A stretch of DNA of 37,233 bases from an uncultured Pelagibacteraceae bacterium (GTDB lineage: Bacteria > Pseudomonadota > Alphaproteobacteria > Pelagibacterales > Pelagibacteraceae): positions 1 through 37,233 of the forward strand of contig CACHHJ010000005.1 in the NCBI GenBank assembly GCA_902579585.1, read 5' to 3'. Positions 10,689 to 22,670 of this stretch are shown one piece after another. A program made the position numbers and the translations under genes. Within the stretch, counting starts at the first letter, position 1; each line of letters starts with the position of its first letter. The notes beneath the pieces were generated by a model. That model had not been told where the DNA came from, ran no database searches, and saw only the letters and a list, made by a program, of their open reading frames with translations.

Positions 10689-11929
10689 TGAATTATATTA
10701 AAAATATTGGAGAAAAATCTTTAAAAGCATTTGAAAACCTTAAGAATGTAGAACATTCAAAAATTAAAAGAGTTTTGAGAGAATATGCATCCCTTGTGAA
10801 GAAAAATAAGTTAAAAATTTTAAAGGAAAACTCAAAAGATATTAAAAAAGCAAAAAGAAAGAAGCTTATAGACAGATTAATATTAAATAGCGTAAAAATT
10901 AATCAGATTATATCAAGTATAAAAGCAATAGAAAAATTTAAAAATCCTATTGGTCAAGTTTTATCTAAATGGAAAAGATCAAATAAATTAAAAATTGAGA
11001 AAGTGTCAATTCCAATAGGTGTTATATGTGTAATATATGAGAGTAGACCTAACGTTACTGCAGACGTGGCTGCGCTATGCCTTAAATCTGGCAATAGTGT
11101 AATCTTACGAGGTGGATCAGATGCTTATTATACAAATAGATTTTTAGCGAATCTTTTTAGAAAAGCCCTAAGAAAAAATAAAATTGATGAAAATTGTGTC
11201 CAATTTATTGAAAAAAATGACAGAAAAATAGTCGACTTTATTCTTTCTAAAATGAGCAATTATATTGATTTGGTCGTTCCAAGAGGTGGTAAAAATTTAG
11301 TTAAAAAAGTTCAGAAATTATCCAAAGTAAATGTAATCGGACATCTTGAGGGATTATGTCATATTTATTTGGATAAAAACTCAAATTTAGAAATGGCCAA
11401 AAAGATTGTAATTAATGCTAAAATGAGAAGAACAAGCATATGTGGAGCATTAGAAACTCTTTTAATAAATGAAAAGATTTTATCATCTCATGGTACCAAA
11501 ATTATTCATGCTTTAATTAGAATGGGTTGTGAAGTTAGGGTAGACGATAAAATAAATAAATTATTTAATTTTAGATTAAAAAAAGCAATTGAAAAGGACT
11601 GGCAAACGGAATACTTGGACTCAATAATTTCAATTAAATCAGTAAAAGGTGTGGACGAAGCTGTGTCTCATATTTTGAAATATGGTACTATGCACACGGA
11701 TAGTATTATTACTAATAATGATAAAACTGCAAAAAGTTTTTTAAAAGGTGTTAATAGTTCAATTGCGATGCATAATGTTTCAACACAGTTTGCTGATGGG
11801 GGAGAATTTGGATTTGGTGGTGAGATTGGAATTTCAACTAATAAAATGCCGCCAAGAGGTCCAGTTGGAATTAATCAATTAACTTCATACAAATACATAG
11901 TTAAAGGAAATGGTTCAATAAGATCATAA
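10688..11929 (+). CDS. proA: Gamma-glutamyl phosphate reductase
   Basis: IPIGVICVIYESRPNVTADVAALCLKSGNSVILRGG, VVPRGGKNLV, MRRTSICGALETLL, FADGGEFGFGGEIGISTNKMPPRGPVG. Confidence 0.96.
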
Positions 11930-11932
11930 GTA

Positions 11933-12481
11933 ATGGGTTTGCCGAAGAAAAATCTTAAAAGAATTGGAGTTTTAGGCGGTACGTTTGATCCACCACATTT
12001 AGGTCATTTGGGGATTTCTAAATTTGCCATTAAAAAATTAAATCTTCAGTTTTTGATTTGGGCAGTAACAAAGAAAAATCCTTTAAAGAACAAGTCTTAT
12101 TTTTCTTTACAAAAAAGAATTAATTTTTCGAGGAAATTAGCATCAAAGGTAAATAAAATTAAAATTGAAACTTATGATGATATAATAAAGTCATCAAAAA
12201 CCATTAATTTAGTAAAGTATCTTAAAAAAAAATACAAAAAATCAGAAATATTTTTTTTGATTGGATCTGATAACCTTATTAAGTTTCATAAATGGCATGA
12301 TTGGAAAAAAATTTCAAATTTTTGTAAAATTATTGTTTTTCCAAGAACAGGCTATTTAAGACAGGTCTTTAATTCTAAAGCATACGGTTACCTTGGAAAA
12401 GAAAAAATTCAATTTATTAAGTCAAAAAGGATCAATATTTCTTCTTCAAAAATAAGAAAAAATTATTTAAAGTATAATTAA
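11933..12481 (+). CDS. nadD: Nicotinate-nucleotide adenylyltransferase
   Basis: GVLGGTFDPPHLGHLGIS, FLIGSDNLIKFHKWHDWKKI, ISSSKIRK. Confidence 0.95.
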   Translation: MGLPKKNLKRIGVLGGTFDPPHLGHLGISKFAIKKLNLQFLIWAVTKKNPLKNKSYFSLQKRINFSRKLASKVNKIKIETYDDIIKSSKTINLVKYLKKKYKKSEIFFLIGSDNLIKFHKWHDWKKISNFCKIIVFPRTGYLRQVFNSKAYGYLGKEKIQFIKSKRINISSSKIRKNYLKYN

Positions 12482-12828
12482 TGGAAATTTTGAAACAAAA
12501 AAAAATAATCGAAAAAGTCCTTAGTGACAGCAAAGCTAAAAATATAATATCAATAAGTCTAAAAGGTAAGTCCGCAATTGCTGATTACATGATCATAGCC
12601 TCTGGGACATCTTCGAGACATATACAATCTTTGTCAGAAATAATTGTAAAAGAATTAGATAAAAGCGGATTAGGAAAATATAATATAGAAGGTAAGACAA
12701 GTACTGATTGGAAATTAATTGATGCAATTGATATTATCGTCCATATATTTCATCCTGAAAAAAGAAAATTTTACGATTTAGAAAAAATGTGGTGTGATCC
12801 AACTGAAATTAATGAAGCAATTACATGA
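12481..12828 (+). CDS. rsfS: Ribosome silencing factor RsfS
   Basis: DYMIIASGTSSRHIQSLSEIIVKEL, EGKTSTDWKLIDAIDIIVHIFHPEKRKFYDLEKMW. Confidence 0.95.
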   Translation: MEILKQKKIIEKVLSDSKAKNIISISLKGKSAIADYMIIASGTSSRHIQSLSEIIVKELDKSGLGKYNIEGKTSTDWKLIDAIDIIVHIFHPEKRKFYDLEKMWCDPTEINEAIT

Positions 12829-13958
12829 TTAGAATATTTCAAATTTTAATTTTTTTTATCATTTTAACTGTCAATCTTCATGGCAATACAGACGAAAAAC
12901 TCTTTAAAAAAATTGATTTATTTGGTGAAGTTTTAGAAAAAATTAAAAAAGAATATGTGGAAGATGTCGACCAATCTGAGATGCTAGATTCGGCTATCAA
13001 TGGAGCATTACAATCTTTGGATCCTTATTCCGCCTATATGAACCCTGAACTTTTTAAAAGTATGGAAACAGATACTAGAGGTGAATTTGGAGGACTTGGA
13101 ATTGAGGTTGGAATGGAAGCTGGAGTAGTAAAGGTAATTTCTCCAATCGATGATACCCCAGCGTCTAAAGCTGGAATTAAAGCTGGAGATTACATTGTAA
13201 AAATTGATGACAAGCAGGTCCAAGGAAAGTCTCTAATGGAAGCCGTTAAAATGATGAGGGGCCCAATTGACTCTAAAATAAAACTTACAATTAGAAGAAA
13301 AGGCGAAAAAAAAGCTTTGGAGAAAATTTTAAAAAGGGAAATAATACAAATTAAATCTGTTGAAGCTAAAATCATACAAAAAAATATTGCCTATATAAAA
13401 TTAAAAGCATTCAATAGTAATAGCAGTAACCAACTAAATAAAAAAATAAGTGATTTTGAAAAAAAGAACAGACCAATTGGTTATATTCTTGATCTTAGAA
13501 ATAATCCTGGTGGACTTTTAACCCAAGCAGTAAGTATTACAGATTTTTTCTTAGACGATGGAGAAATAGTTTCAACTAAAGGAAGGAAATCTATTGAGAA
13601 CAGACGGTTTTTTGCAAGAAAGGGAGATAAAGTTAATGGAAAGCCTTTAATAATTATAATTAATAATGGATCTGCATCAGCATCTGAGATAGTTGCAGGC
13701 GCTCTTAAAGATCATAAAAGAGCAATCATACTTGGAGAAAAAACATATGGAAAAGGCTCGGTTCAATCAATTATTCCGCTGAGTGATGGTGGCGGAATAC
13801 GGTTAACAGTTTCTAAGTATTATTTGCCATCAGGTAAATCAATTTCGGATGTGGGTGTAGCTCCAGATATTTTCATTGAAGAGCAAGGTCAAAATTTTAA
13901 AGCGAATAGTCCTTCTGATAATCAATTAAATTATGCTTTAAAACTTTTGACTCTATGA
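12825..13958 (+). CDS. ctpA: S41 family C-terminal processing peptidase
   Basis: Signal peptide; DPYSAYM, PDZ domain GGLGIEVGMEAG..KAGIKAGDYI, catalytic NGSASASEIVAGALKDHKRAIILGEKTYGKGSVQ. Confidence 0.93.
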   Translation: MIRIFQILIFFIILTVNLHGNTDEKLFKKIDLFGEVLEKIKKEYVEDVDQSEMLDSAINGALQSLDPYSAYMNPELFKSMETDTRGEFGGLGIEVGMEAGVVKVISPIDDTPASKAGIKAGDYIVKIDDKQVQGKSLMEAVKMMRGPIDSKIKLTIRRKGEKKALEKILKREIIQIKSVEAKIIQKNIAYIKLKAFNSNSSNQLNKKISDFEKKNRPIGYILDLRNNPGGLLTQAVSITDFFLDDGEIVSTKGRKSIENRRFFARKGDKVNGKPLIIIINNGSASASEIVAGALKDHKRAIILGEKTYGKGSVQSIIPLSDGGGIRLTVSKYYLPSGKSISDVGVAPDIFIEEQGQNFKANSPSDNQLNYALKLLTL

Positions 13959-14428
13959 TGTCTACAAAAAAACTTCCTTTGAGAATAGGTGTTGGAGCAA
14001 TAGTTTTAAACAAAAAAAACCAAGTTTTTGTGGGAAAAAGAAAAGATAATCCAGTTGATAAATGGCAGATGCCACAAGGGGGTGTAAATGACGGTGAAGA
14101 CTTAACTTCAGCAATGAAAAGAGAGCTTAATGAAGAAACTGGAATAGAAAATATCAAAATACTTAATGAAATTGATGGTTGGTTTGAATATGAATTACCA
14201 AATTACCTTTTAGGAAAAATTTGGAGAGGAAAATTTAGAGGTCAAAAACAAAAGTGGTTTATTGTTAAATTTTTAGGTAACGATGAGGAAATAAACTTAG
14301 AAAAGGATAAACCAGAGTTTGTTGAGTGGAAATGGTTGGATATTGAAAAATTACCAAATGTAATCGTTGATTTTAAAAAGAAGGTTTACGAAAAACTTTT
14401 GCCAAAAATAAGAAATTTTATAAACTAA
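13955..14428 (+). CDS. rppH: RNA pyrophosphohydrolase (Nudix)
   Basis: VDKWQMPQGGVNDGEDLTSAMKRELNEETGIEN (Nudix box), FRGQKQKWFIVKFLG. Confidence 0.93.
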   Translation: MMSTKKLPLRIGVGAIVLNKKNQVFVGKRKDNPVDKWQMPQGGVNDGEDLTSAMKRELNEETGIENIKILNEIDGWFEYELPNYLLGKIWRGKFRGQKQKWFIVKFLGNDEEINLEKDKPEFVEWKWLDIEKLPNVIVDFKKKVYEKLLPKIRNFIN

Positions 14429-14804
14429 TTTGTGATAAACAGTCGATTTTATGAGAAATAATATATCGCTTTTTATCATCTATATTTTGTTGGTTTAACT
14501 CCTTTTTACTCTCTTCAATCATACTAGAAATAGCATTTTTTGAAAGGCTATCTAGGTCGATAATGGTTGAGGACAATATTGTTAAATTGTTTTTTGAAAA
14601 CTCTACTGTTCCCTCTTCTACGAAAAATTTCTTTTTATTTTCATTGATATTTATAATTCCAGGTCTTAAAAAGGTAATTGTAGAAATGTGATCAGCTAAA
14701 ATGGTCATTTCCCCTTCAAATGAAGGTATGGTTATTGACTTTCCTTTTTCTGCAAATAATTTTTTTTCTGGGGAAACAATTTCTATATTAAAATTTTCAT
14801 CCAT
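14418..14804 (-). CDS. atpC: ATP synthase F1 epsilon subunit
   Basis: FNIEIVSPEKKLF...VTIPSFEGEMTILADHISTITFLRPGII pattern; directly after atpD. Confidence 0.94.
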   Translation of the reverse strand: MDENFNIEIVSPEKKLFAEKGKSITIPSFEGEMTILADHISTITFLRPGIININENKKKFFVEEGTVEFSKNNLTILSSTIIDLDSLSKNAISSMIEESKKELNQQNIDDKKRYIISHKIDCLSQISL

Positions 14805-16226
<1,422 letters not shown>

Positions 16227-17102
16227 TTATAAACTCTCTGCTCCAGATATTATTTCAATTAATTCTTTTGTGATAGCGGCTTGTCTACTTCTATTATAAT
16301 TTATTGTTAGTTTTTCCACTAAATCGCCTGCATTTCTTGTCGCATTGTCCATAGCTGTCATTCTAGACCCTTGTTCGCTTGCTGAATTTTCCAAAAATCC
16401 TTTATAAATTTGTGTAGAGATATTTTTTGGTAGAAGATCTTCTAATATTTCATCCTCTTCGGGTTCAAAATCATAGGATGAATCTTGTTCTATTTTAACA
16501 TCCTCCTCTTTCTTAGCGGGTATTAATTGCTGTGACTGAGGTATTTGTGTCATTACGTTTTTAAATTTGTTGTAAAAGATAATGCATTTATCAAATTCAT
16601 TATTTTTAAACAATTTTACAATTTCATCTCCAACTAGCGAAGCATCTTTAAAGGAAACTTTTTTTTTGTTTTTGAAGTCAATTTTTTTAATAATATACTT
16701 GCCATATTCTCTCTTCAATTGATCCAAGCCCTTTGTTCCAACAGTAATTATTTTAAGATTTTTAGATTCTTTTATAATTTTGTTGAAGTAACTCTTTGCT
16801 TGTTTAACAATATTAGTATTAAAACCTCCACACAAACCCCTGTCAGCTGTCATCACAACGCACAGGTGTGTTTTGTCTTCCCCCGAACCAACTAAAAGTT
16901 TTGGAGCATTCGCGGGATCACTTATAGCTTTACTTAAATTTTGAATAATAATATTCATTTTATCGCTATAAGGTCTTCCATTTTCAGCCATTTCTTGTGC
17001 TTTACGAAGCTTTGCAGCCGCAACCATTTTCATAGCTTTTGTAATTTTCTGTGTAGATTTAACACTCGAAATTCTTTTTCTTAAGTCATCTAAGCTAGGC
17101 AT
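16227..17102 (-). CDS. atpG: ATP synthase F1 gamma subunit
   Basis: [37 protein letters not shown]-terminal ITKELIEIISGAESL. Confidence 0.98.
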   Translation of the reverse strand: MPSLDDLRKRISSVKSTQKITKAMKMVAAAKLRKAQEMAENGRPYSDKMNIIIQNLSKAISDPANAPKLLVGSGEDKTHLCVVMTADRGLCGGFNTNIVKQAKSYFNKIIKESKNLKIITVGTKGLDQLKREYGKYIIKKIDFKNKKKVSFKDASLVGDEIVKLFKNNEFDKCIIFYNKFKNVMTQIPQSQQLIPAKKEEDVKIEQDSSYDFEPEEDEILEDLLPKNISTQIYKGFLENSASEQGSRMTAMDNATRNAGDLVEKLTINYNRSRQAAITKELIEIISGAESL

Positions 17103-18643
17103 TATTTTTTCTCAAAATTTGTTTTTTTATAATTTGTAATGACTTGAGTCAGAGCCTTGTCTATATCTTCCTCGATTTTTCCACTTTTTTGGATTGACTC
17201 AATTATTTCTGGATTTTCGGTTTTTACTAAGTCTAGAAGGCCTTTTTCAAATGAACGGATTTCACTTATGTCAACACTATCTAAATATCCTTTAACTCCT
17301 GCATATATAATCACGACTTGCTCAGCAACTGTCATAGGGCTGTACTGATCTTGTTTTAATAATTCAGTAAGTTTGGATCCTCTATTCAAAAGTTTCTGTG
17401 TTGATGCGTCTAAATCTGAACCAAATTGAGCAAAAGCCGCCATTTCACGATATTGGGCCAATTCTAGTTTAATTGATCCTGCCACTTTTTTCATAGCTTT
17501 TGTTTGGGCAGCTGATCCAACTCTCGAAACAGAAAGTCCAACATTCACAGCTGGTCTAATACCTTGGTTAAACAGCTCAGTGCCTAAAAAGATTTGACCA
17601 TCAGTAATCGAAATTACATTTGTGGGAATGTATGCTGAAACATCTCCCGCTTGGGTTTCAATAATTGGCAATGCTGTAAGCGATCCGCCCCCGTTATCAT
17701 CATTTAACTTTGCTGCTCTCTCTAATAATCTGCTATGAAGGTAGAATACATCACCGGGATATGCTTCTCGACCAGGAGGCCTTCGCAATAGTAGTGACAT
17801 TTGTCTATATGCAACAGCCTGTTTTGATAAATCATCGTATATAATTAAAGCATGCATCCCATTATCTCTGAAAAATTCTCCAAAAGTACAACCAGTATAT
17901 GGTGCCAAAAATTGTAAAGGTGCAGGGTCCGACGCTGTTGCAGATACAATTATTGTATAATCCATTGCACCAGCATCCTGAAGTGTTTTAAGAATTTGAG
18001 CTACTGTTGATCTTTTTTGACCAATCGCAACATAAATACAATATAGCTTCTTTTTCTCATCAGATGACTCGTTTATTTTTTTTTGATTTATTATTGTATC
18101 TATTGCTACAGCTGTTTTTCCAGTTTGCCTGTCACCAATTATTAATTCTCTTTGACCTCTTCCAATTGGTATTAAACTATCAATTGCTTTCAAACCAGTT
18201 TGCATTGGTTCGTTCACTGATTTTCTTGGAATTATACCTGGTGCCTTAACTTCGACTCTTTTTCTTTTAATTCCTTTTTTGAGAGTTTCTTTGCCGTCAA
18301 TTGGGTTGCCTAGAGCATCTACAACTCTTCCTAATAATTCTTTTCCAACAGGCACATCAACTATTGTCCCAGTTCTTTTGACGGTATCCCCTTCTTTGAT
18401 TGATTTGTCATCACCAAAAATTACAATTCCAACGTTATCGCTCTCTAAATTTAATGCCATACCTTTAGAACCATCTTTAAATTCAACCATTTCTCCAGCT
18501 TGCACGTTATCAAGGCCATATACCCTTGCAATACCATCTCCGACAGAGAGAACTTTACCTACTTCAGAAACTTCTGTTTTCTCTCCAAGGTTTTTTATTT
18601 GCTCTTTAAGTATTTTAGTTATTTCAGAGGGATTAATATCCAT
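17102..18643 (-). CDS. atpA: ATP synthase F1 alpha subunit
   Basis: [68 protein letters not shown]. Confidence 0.99.
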   Translation of the reverse strand: MDINPSEITKILKEQIKNLGEKTEVSEVGKVLSVGDGIARVYGLDNVQAGEMVEFKDGSKGMALNLESDNVGIVIFGDDKSIKEGDTVKRTGTIVDVPVGKELLGRVVDALGNPIDGKETLKKGIKRKRVEVKAPGIIPRKSVNEPMQTGLKAIDSLIPIGRGQRELIIGDRQTGKTAVAIDTIINQKKINESSDEKKKLYCIYVAIGQKRSTVAQILKTLQDAGAMDYTIIVSATASDPAPLQFLAPYTGCTFGEFFRDNGMHALIIYDDLSKQAVAYRQMSLLLRRPPGREAYPGDVFYLHSRLLERAAKLNDDNGGGSLTALPIIETQAGDVSAYIPTNVISITDGQIFLGTELFNQGIRPAVNVGLSVSRVGSAAQTKAMKKVAGSIKLELAQYREMAAFAQFGSDLDASTQKLLNRGSKLTELLKQDQYSPMTVAEQVVIIYAGVKGYLDSVDISEIRSFEKGLLDLVKTENPEIIESIQKSGKIEEDIDKALTQVITNYKKTNFEKK

Positions 18644-18645
18644 TT

Positions 18646-19194
18646 TTAATTCTCCATCATTGATTTTTTATACTTATTAAGTTTATTTTTTAAAGAGGCA
18701 TCTATCATCAAACTTCCGATTTGCAAAACTAAACCGCCAATTAATGAAGGGTCGGTCTTACAATTTAGTTTAATTTTATTTTTAAGATTTGATGAAATTT
18801 CCTTTTCTAAATCCAAAATTTCATTGTCTTCAAGTTTTTTCGCAGACACAATATTTAAAGTTAATTCGCCTTTTTTAATCGAAATTAAATTCAAAAATTT
18901 CTCAGCAACTTGGTCTACAAAGAAAATTCTTTTTTTGATTATTAATAGTGAAAAAAAATTTTTTACCATTTTGTTTGCTTTAATTTGTGCTAAAATTTTA
19001 TCAAATACAGATATTTGATCCTCAACTGAATATGTGGGATTTTTTACAAAAAGTCTTAAGCTCTCATTAGAATTAAAAGCTTTCATAAATTCTTTAATAT
19101 TGGTTACAAACTCTTCTGTTTGATTATTTTCTTTTGAAAGATCATACAGTGCTAATGCATATCTCTGGGATATTTCTGATGAAAAAGAGTTCAT
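18646..19194 (-). CDS. atpH: ATP synthase F1 delta subunit
   Basis: [16 protein letters not shown]-terminus, [33 protein letters not shown]-terminus; 5' of atpA. Confidence 0.95.
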   Translation of the reverse strand: MNSFSSEISQRYALALYDLSKENNQTEEFVTNIKEFMKAFNSNESLRLFVKNPTYSVEDQISVFDKILAQIKANKMVKNFFSLLIIKKRIFFVDQVAEKFLNLISIKKGELTLNIVSAKKLEDNEILDLEKEISSNLKNKIKLNCKTDPSLIGGLVLQIGSLMIDASLKNKLNKYKKSMMEN

Positions 19195-19291
19195 ATTACT
19201 TTACTTTTAATTCTTTACTGATTTTGTTCATGAATTTAGAAGATTTCGTATCATAGGAAAATGCACGGTTCAAGTGGGTACAAAAGGCATT

Positions 19292-21247
19292 TTAGCTAAA
19301 GTTTAGAGGGTCAACATCAACTGTAAGTTTTATTTTTTTCGAAACTTTGAATAACTTTAAAACTTGGCTAATTTGTTTTTGGGGAAATAAGTTTATCGAT
19401 GACCTCAACAATATTCTTGTTCTATAATTATTTTTAATTTTAAATATTGGTGAAGTTACGGGCCCCATTACATCAATATTTTGTATAGATGACAAAACTT
19501 TTTTAATTTTTTTTGCTTCTATTAAACCATCTCTCTCATTTTTTGATGAAATGATAAAAGCGATCAGTCTTACAAATGGTGGAAGGTTTTTTTTCTTTCT
19601 TAAAATAAATTCTTCTTCGAGGAATTCATCTTGTTTATTTTTAAGAATATTTTTTAAAGTTTCATCTTTAGGATTGAATGTTTGGTAAATTATAATTGAG
19701 TCTTTACTAAACCTTCCTGCTCTTCCACTAAGCTGATTGTAAAGTTGCATATTTTTTTCTGTAGACCGTAAATCAAATCCCATTCCTGAAAAATCTGCAT
19801 CTACAACTACTATACAATTCAAATTTGGAAAGTTAAAGCCTTTTGAAATTAGCTGGGTACCTACTAAAATATTTATTTTATTTTTTTCAATATCATTCAA
19901 TAAATCAGAAGTTTCTTTCTTTTTGGTTAAAAAATCACTAGATAAAATCTTAATTTTTTTTTGAGGAAAAATTTGTTTTAGCTCAGTAAAAATCTTTTCT
20001 ACTCCGGGCCCATACATTTGAAAATCACAATTTGAATCAAAACTTTTACATTTATTTTTTATTTGAGTTTTGTGTCCACAATGATGGCACATTGCTCTGT
20101 TTAGATGTTTGTGAAATGTTAAAAATATTGAGCAGTTAGGACACTCAAGTTTATAACCACAAACTTTACAAATCATAAATGGTGCATATCCTCTTCTGTT
20201 TAAGAAAAATAGAACTTGATCGCCTTTATCTAAATATTTTTTTACCAAATTAATTGTTTTAATATCTAACCAAATATTCTTACTTTTTTTTGTTAAGTTA
20301 AGATTAATAATTTCTGCGTTAGGAAGAGAAAAATCTTTATATCTTTTATTCAATTTGGTTAAATTATATTTTTTATTTTTAACATTTTTAAAAGTTTCTA
20401 GAGATGGAATTGAAGTGGATAGGATTACTGGAACATTCTCAAAAGATCCACGTGAAATTGCCATATCCCTAGCGTTATATCTTATCCCTTCATCTTGCTT
20501 ATAGGAGTTATCATGCTCTTCATCTACAACTATCAAACCAAGATTTTTAAAAGGTAAAAATAGAGACGATCTTGCACCAACCACTAAACCTATCTTTCCA
20601 TTATTTATATTTTGCCACATAATCCTTTTATTTTTTTTTGTTATTTTAGAATGCCAGATACAAGGTATGAAACCAAAATAATCTTCAAATCGTTTATTAA
20701 ATTGATTTGTTAAGAAGATTTCTGGTAACAAAACTAATACTTGTTTATTTTTTTTTAAATTTTCTTTTATTTTTTCAAAATAAACTAAAGTTTTTCCAGA
20801 TCCAGTGATGCCTTGCAACAAAGTAACATTGAAGTTATCACCAAAACTTTGAATATCTTTTAGGCATTTTTTTTGATCATCATTTAATTCAAATTTAATT
20901 ATTTTATTTCTGCTATATTGAAGTTTAAAATTAGATTTTTTTGACGCCAATAAATCATTTCCTAAAAACATTTTTAAAACCATTCCCTTTGGAACTAGAT
21001 TGTAAATAGAAAACCAATTAATAAAATTAATTATTTTATCACTAAATGAAAATGGCTTTATTTCTGAAATTGTTTTTAGCTTAAAATTTTTTTTAGTTTC
21101 CTGAGTTTTATCCCATACGACCCCTATTTCGTTTTCCTTACCAAAAGGAACTTGGACTATAGAACCTGCTTTTAATTTTCCAAACCTACCAGACAAATAA
21201 GTATGAGGATGGTCAAATATTCTAGGAATTAGAACTGGAACTTTCAT
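19292..21247 (-). CDS. priA: Primosomal protein N' (replication restart helicase)
   Basis: LLQGITGSGKTLVY, VVDEEHDNSYKQDEGIRYNARDMA, FLNRRGYAPFMICKVCGYKLECPNC, GTQLISKGFNFPNL, QLSGRAGR. Confidence 0.95.
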   Translation of the reverse strand: MKVPVLIPRIFDHPHTYLSGRFGKLKAGSIVQVPFGKENEIGVVWDKTQETKKNFKLKTISEIKPFSFSDKIINFINWFSIYNLVPKGMVLKMFLGNDLLASKKSNFKLQYSRNKIIKFELNDDQKKCLKDIQSFGDNFNVTLLQGITGSGKTLVYFEKIKENLKKNKQVLVLLPEIFLTNQFNKRFEDYFGFIPCIWHSKITKKNKRIMWQNINNGKIGLVVGARSSLFLPFKNLGLIVVDEEHDNSYKQDEGIRYNARDMAISRGSFENVPVILSTSIPSLETFKNVKNKKYNLTKLNKRYKDFSLPNAEIINLNLTKKSKNIWLDIKTINLVKKYLDKGDQVLFFLNRRGYAPFMICKVCGYKLECPNCSIFLTFHKHLNRAMCHHCGHKTQIKNKCKSFDSNCDFQMYGPGVEKIFTELKQIFPQKKIKILSSDFLTKKKETSDLLNDIEKNKINILVGTQLISKGFNFPNLNCIVVVDADFSGMGFDLRSTEKNMQLYNQLSGRAGRFSKDSIIIYQTFNPKDETLKNILKNKQDEFLEEEFILRKKKNLPPFVRLIAFIISSKNERDGLIEAKKIKKVLSSIQNIDVMGPVTSPIFKIKNNYRTRILLRSSINLFPQKQISQVLKLFKVSKKIKLTVDVDPLNFS

Positions 21248-21263
21248 TAATTATTTAAGTCGT

Positions 21264-22667
21264 TTAAAAGTGAATAGGTCTCTTATCTACTGCTAAAGCC
21301 GCTTCTTTGATTGCTTCAGTGTGAGTTGGATGAGCATGACAAGTTCGAGCTATATCTTCTGAACTTGCACCAAATTCCATTGCTAAAGCCATTTCAGCTA
21401 TCATATCACCACAATGAGGTCCAATTATATGGACACCTAAAACTTTATCTGTTTTTGCATCAGCCAAAATTTTTACAAATCCATCAGATTCATTGTTAAC
21501 CTTGGCTCTTGAGTTAGCAAGAAAAGGGAACTTACCAACTTTATAATTAATTTTTAAATTTTTAAGATCTTCTTCAGTTTTTCCTACAGCTGCGACTTCT
21601 GGAGAAGTATAAATTACTCCCGGGACAACGTCATAATTCACATGACCAGATTGTCCAGCTAGTATTTCTGCAACTGCTATTCCTTCTTCCTCTGCCTTAT
21701 GTGCTAGCATAGGTCCTTTGATAACGTCACCTATAGCATAAATATTTTCTAATGAAGTTTGAAAATTTTTATTTACTTCTATTCTTCCTGCCTTGTCTTT
21801 TTTAATACCTAGTTTTGTGAGATTTAAACCCTCTGTATAGGGTTTTCTACCAACTGAAACTAAAACTTTATCACATTCTAAACTTGATTTTTTATTTGTT
21901 TTATTATCAACAAAATCTACCAAAACTTGGTTATTTTTATTTTTTACAGATGTAACTTTATTTTCTAATAAAAATTTAATTCCCTGTTTTGTTAAAATTT
22001 TCTGAAATTCCTTTGAAATTTCTCTATCCATCCCTGGTGTTATATGATCTAAATATTCAATTACAGTGACCTTTGATCCAAGTCTTGACCAAACCGAACC
22101 CATTTCAAGTCCAATATAACCGCCACCAATTATTACCAAATTTGTCGGGACTTTTTCTAATGAAAGTGCGCCGGTCGATGATATAATGTTCTTTTCATCT
22201 ATATTTATGCCAGACAAGGAAACAGAAGACGAACCAGTAGCAATTACAATATTTTTAGATTTATAAGAGGTTTTTTTGTTATCTTGATAAACTACTACAT
22301 CATTTTTTGAAAATAAAACTCCTTTTCCCTTTATATAGGTTACCTTATTTTTTTTGAATAAGAATTCAACACCTTTAGTTAAAATTTGTACTGATTTACT
22401 TTTATTTGTCATCATTCTATTAAGATTAAGTTTTACATCTCCTGTTTCAATGCCAATATTACTAAATTGATTTTTTGCTTTTGAAAAGAGCTCTGAAGAA
22501 TTAAGTAAACTTTTAGATGGAATGCATCCTACATTTAAACAGGTCCCTCCTAGAGTCCCTCTAGATTCAACACAAGCAGTTTTAAGACCAAGCTGAGCAG
22601 CTCTAATAGCGCATACATATCCACCTGGTCCACCACCAATAACTATTAAATCAAAATTATTTTCCAT
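21264..22667 (-). CDS. lpdA: Dihydrolipoyl dehydrogenase (E3)
   Basis: VIGGGPGGYVCAIRAAQLGLKTACVE, GGTCLNVGCIPSKSLL, YAIGDVIKGPMLAHKAEEEG, HAHPTHTEAI. Confidence 0.97.
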   Translation of the reverse strand: MENNFDLIVIGGGPGGYVCAIRAAQLGLKTACVESRGTLGGTCLNVGCIPSKSLLNSSELFSKAKNQFSNIGIETGDVKLNLNRMMTNKSKSVQILTKGVEFLFKKNKVTYIKGKGVLFSKNDVVVYQDNKKTSYKSKNIVIATGSSSVSLSGINIDEKNIISSTGALSLEKVPTNLVIIGGGYIGLEMGSVWSRLGSKVTVIEYLDHITPGMDREISKEFQKILTKQGIKFLLENKVTSVKNKNNQVLVDFVDNKTNKKSSLECDKVLVSVGRKPYTEGLNLTKLGIKKDKAGRIEVNKNFQTSLENIYAIGDVIKGPMLAHKAEEEGIAVAEILAGQSGHVNYDVVPGVIYTSPEVAAVGKTEEDLKNLKINYKVGKFPFLANSRAKVNNESDGFVKILADAKTDKVLGVHIIGPHCGDMIAEMALAMEFGASSEDIARTCHAHPTHTEAIKEAALAVDKRPIHF

Positions 22668-22670
22668 TTC

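Noticed and set aside
18279-18680. 133-aa plus-strand ORF antisense to atpA
   Set aside because: Antisense shadow of a highly conserved gene; no family resemblance.
19195-19291. Promoter for the atp operon upstream of atpH
   Set aside because: A TATGAT-like -10 is visible on the minus strand, but no -35 at acceptable spacing; cannot be supported from sequence alone.
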